The notes under the pieces were generated by a model. That model was not told where the DNA came from, ran no database searches, and saw only the letters and a program-made list of their open reading frames with translations. The translations under genes were made by a program, and so were the position numbers. A stretch of 33,942 bases of DNA from Gammaproteobacteria bacterium (lineage in GTDB: Bacteria > Pseudomonadota > Gammaproteobacteria > Enterobacterales > Alteromonadaceae), in assembly GCA_013373245.1 (NCBI GenBank), contig JABXID010000156.1:1-33942 (forward strand), written 5' to 3'. Position 1 is the first letter of the stretch, and each line of letters opens with the position of its first letter. This document shows, one piece after another, positions 33,643 to 33,942 of the stretch.

Positions 33643-33672
33643 AACAAATTGTGTACTCCGAGTAAAGCTAAC

Positions 33673-33942
33673 AGCTTATTAGTGAGCGATTGGGTCGTTT
33701 TTCTACCAGCAACCGTCTCATTATTCTGATACACATACTAATAGCAAATTAAGTAACCTATTGCTAGCAATGAAAAAAATTAATGATTTGTAAAGTGGTC
33801 TAAGGACAAAAACGACCCTAAAGGTCATTTTCCTGAATATGGGAGAAAGTCTGTTCAACATTCTGTAATTAAGAAAAATAAATATGAGGTTTTAAACTGA
33901 GAGCCTCAGCTTTATCTTTCTATCGAAACTCGAAACTCGAAA
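33673..33942. other. Noncoding stretch upstream of the cassette
   Basis: No gene or attC is visible here. It holds a perfect 11-bp inverted repeat, GGGTCGTTTTT (33692-33702) and AAAAACGACCC (33808-33818). Next to the second arm is a small GACC/GGTC hairpin that would act as a weak terminator on the minus strand (about 33808-33826). At the very edge the motif CGAAACT is repeated (33923-33942). Confidence 0.4.

Larger units (their letters stand above)
32881..33671 (-). mobile_element. Solitary integron-type gene cassette carrying a type III toxin-antitoxin module
   Basis: Read on the minus strand, the cassette runs from T 33671 (in core GTTAGCT, 33672-33666) to G 32881 (in GCG|TTCGAA). In order it contains a promoter, the repeat RNA, a terminator, the toxin gene and the attC. 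The borders come from a perfect 12-bp inverted repeat (32968-32979 and 33662-33673). When the two ends are joined in a circle, GTTAGCTTTAC at the 5' end pairs with GTAAAGCTAAC at the start of the attC, forming the R box. No intI, attI or second attC can be seen, so this is either a cassette at a secondary chromosomal site or the edge of an array outside the window. Confidence 0.72.

Overview
The window reads as a chromosomal segment of a marine-type gammaproteobacterium, most likely Alteromonadales (Colwellia/Thalassotalea-like). This is inferred from AT-rich coding DNA, the aa3-oxidase gene order, the comF/bioH and srkA-dsbA gene pairs, and a CCA-encoding tRNA-Arg. No 16S rRNA gene is present, so the genus is not established.

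Layout. (1) 1-6933: an aa3-type cytochrome c oxidase operon. It holds ctaD (5' end outside the window), ctaG/cox11, ctaE, a convergent DUF2909 gene, SURF1, a small Sco-like membrane protein, ctaA, ctaB/cyoE and a SCO1/SenC gene. Together these supply two catalytic subunits plus the copper and heme A assembly machinery. (2) 7028-15791: a complete chemosensory operon, STAS-cheY-cheA-cheW-mcp-cheR-cheD-cheB. Its receptor has no membrane segment, carries four PAS modules and tandem HAMP, and ends in a CheR-docking pentapeptide. Gene order and receptor type match the P. aeruginosa Che2 (F7-class) cluster. (3) 15867-25520: mixed housekeeping genes: a polysaccharide deacetylase, a DinF-type MATE transporter, nfuA, an M14 peptidase, comF/bioH, a very short flagellar-axial-like protein beside a HExxH metalloprotease, and a YgjP-type hydrolase. 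(4) 25521-30190: a ccoG-srkA-dsbA-ygjP run on the minus strand, then a DUF3299 protein, an ElaA-type acetyltransferase and a small HTH protein. (5) 30365-32425: tRNA-Arg(CCG), a DUF523 protein and glmU. (6) 32426-33942: an accessory region.

The most interesting part is the accessory region. On the minus strand I see, in order: a strong sigma70 promoter, two identical 49-bp tandem repeats closed by a 7-bp stem, a Rho-independent terminator, a GTG-started 156-residue protein resembling type III (RNA-antitoxin) toxins, and then, touching the stop codon, an integron attC-like site with VCR-type R and L boxes. A 12-bp inverted repeat at the outer ends of this unit is what a circularised cassette needs to form a paired attC R box. 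It therefore fixes the borders of a 791-bp mobile cassette (32881-33671). The best reading is a type III toxin-antitoxin system, probably TenpIN-like, carried as a solitary integron gene cassette behind glmU, with no integrase gene visible.
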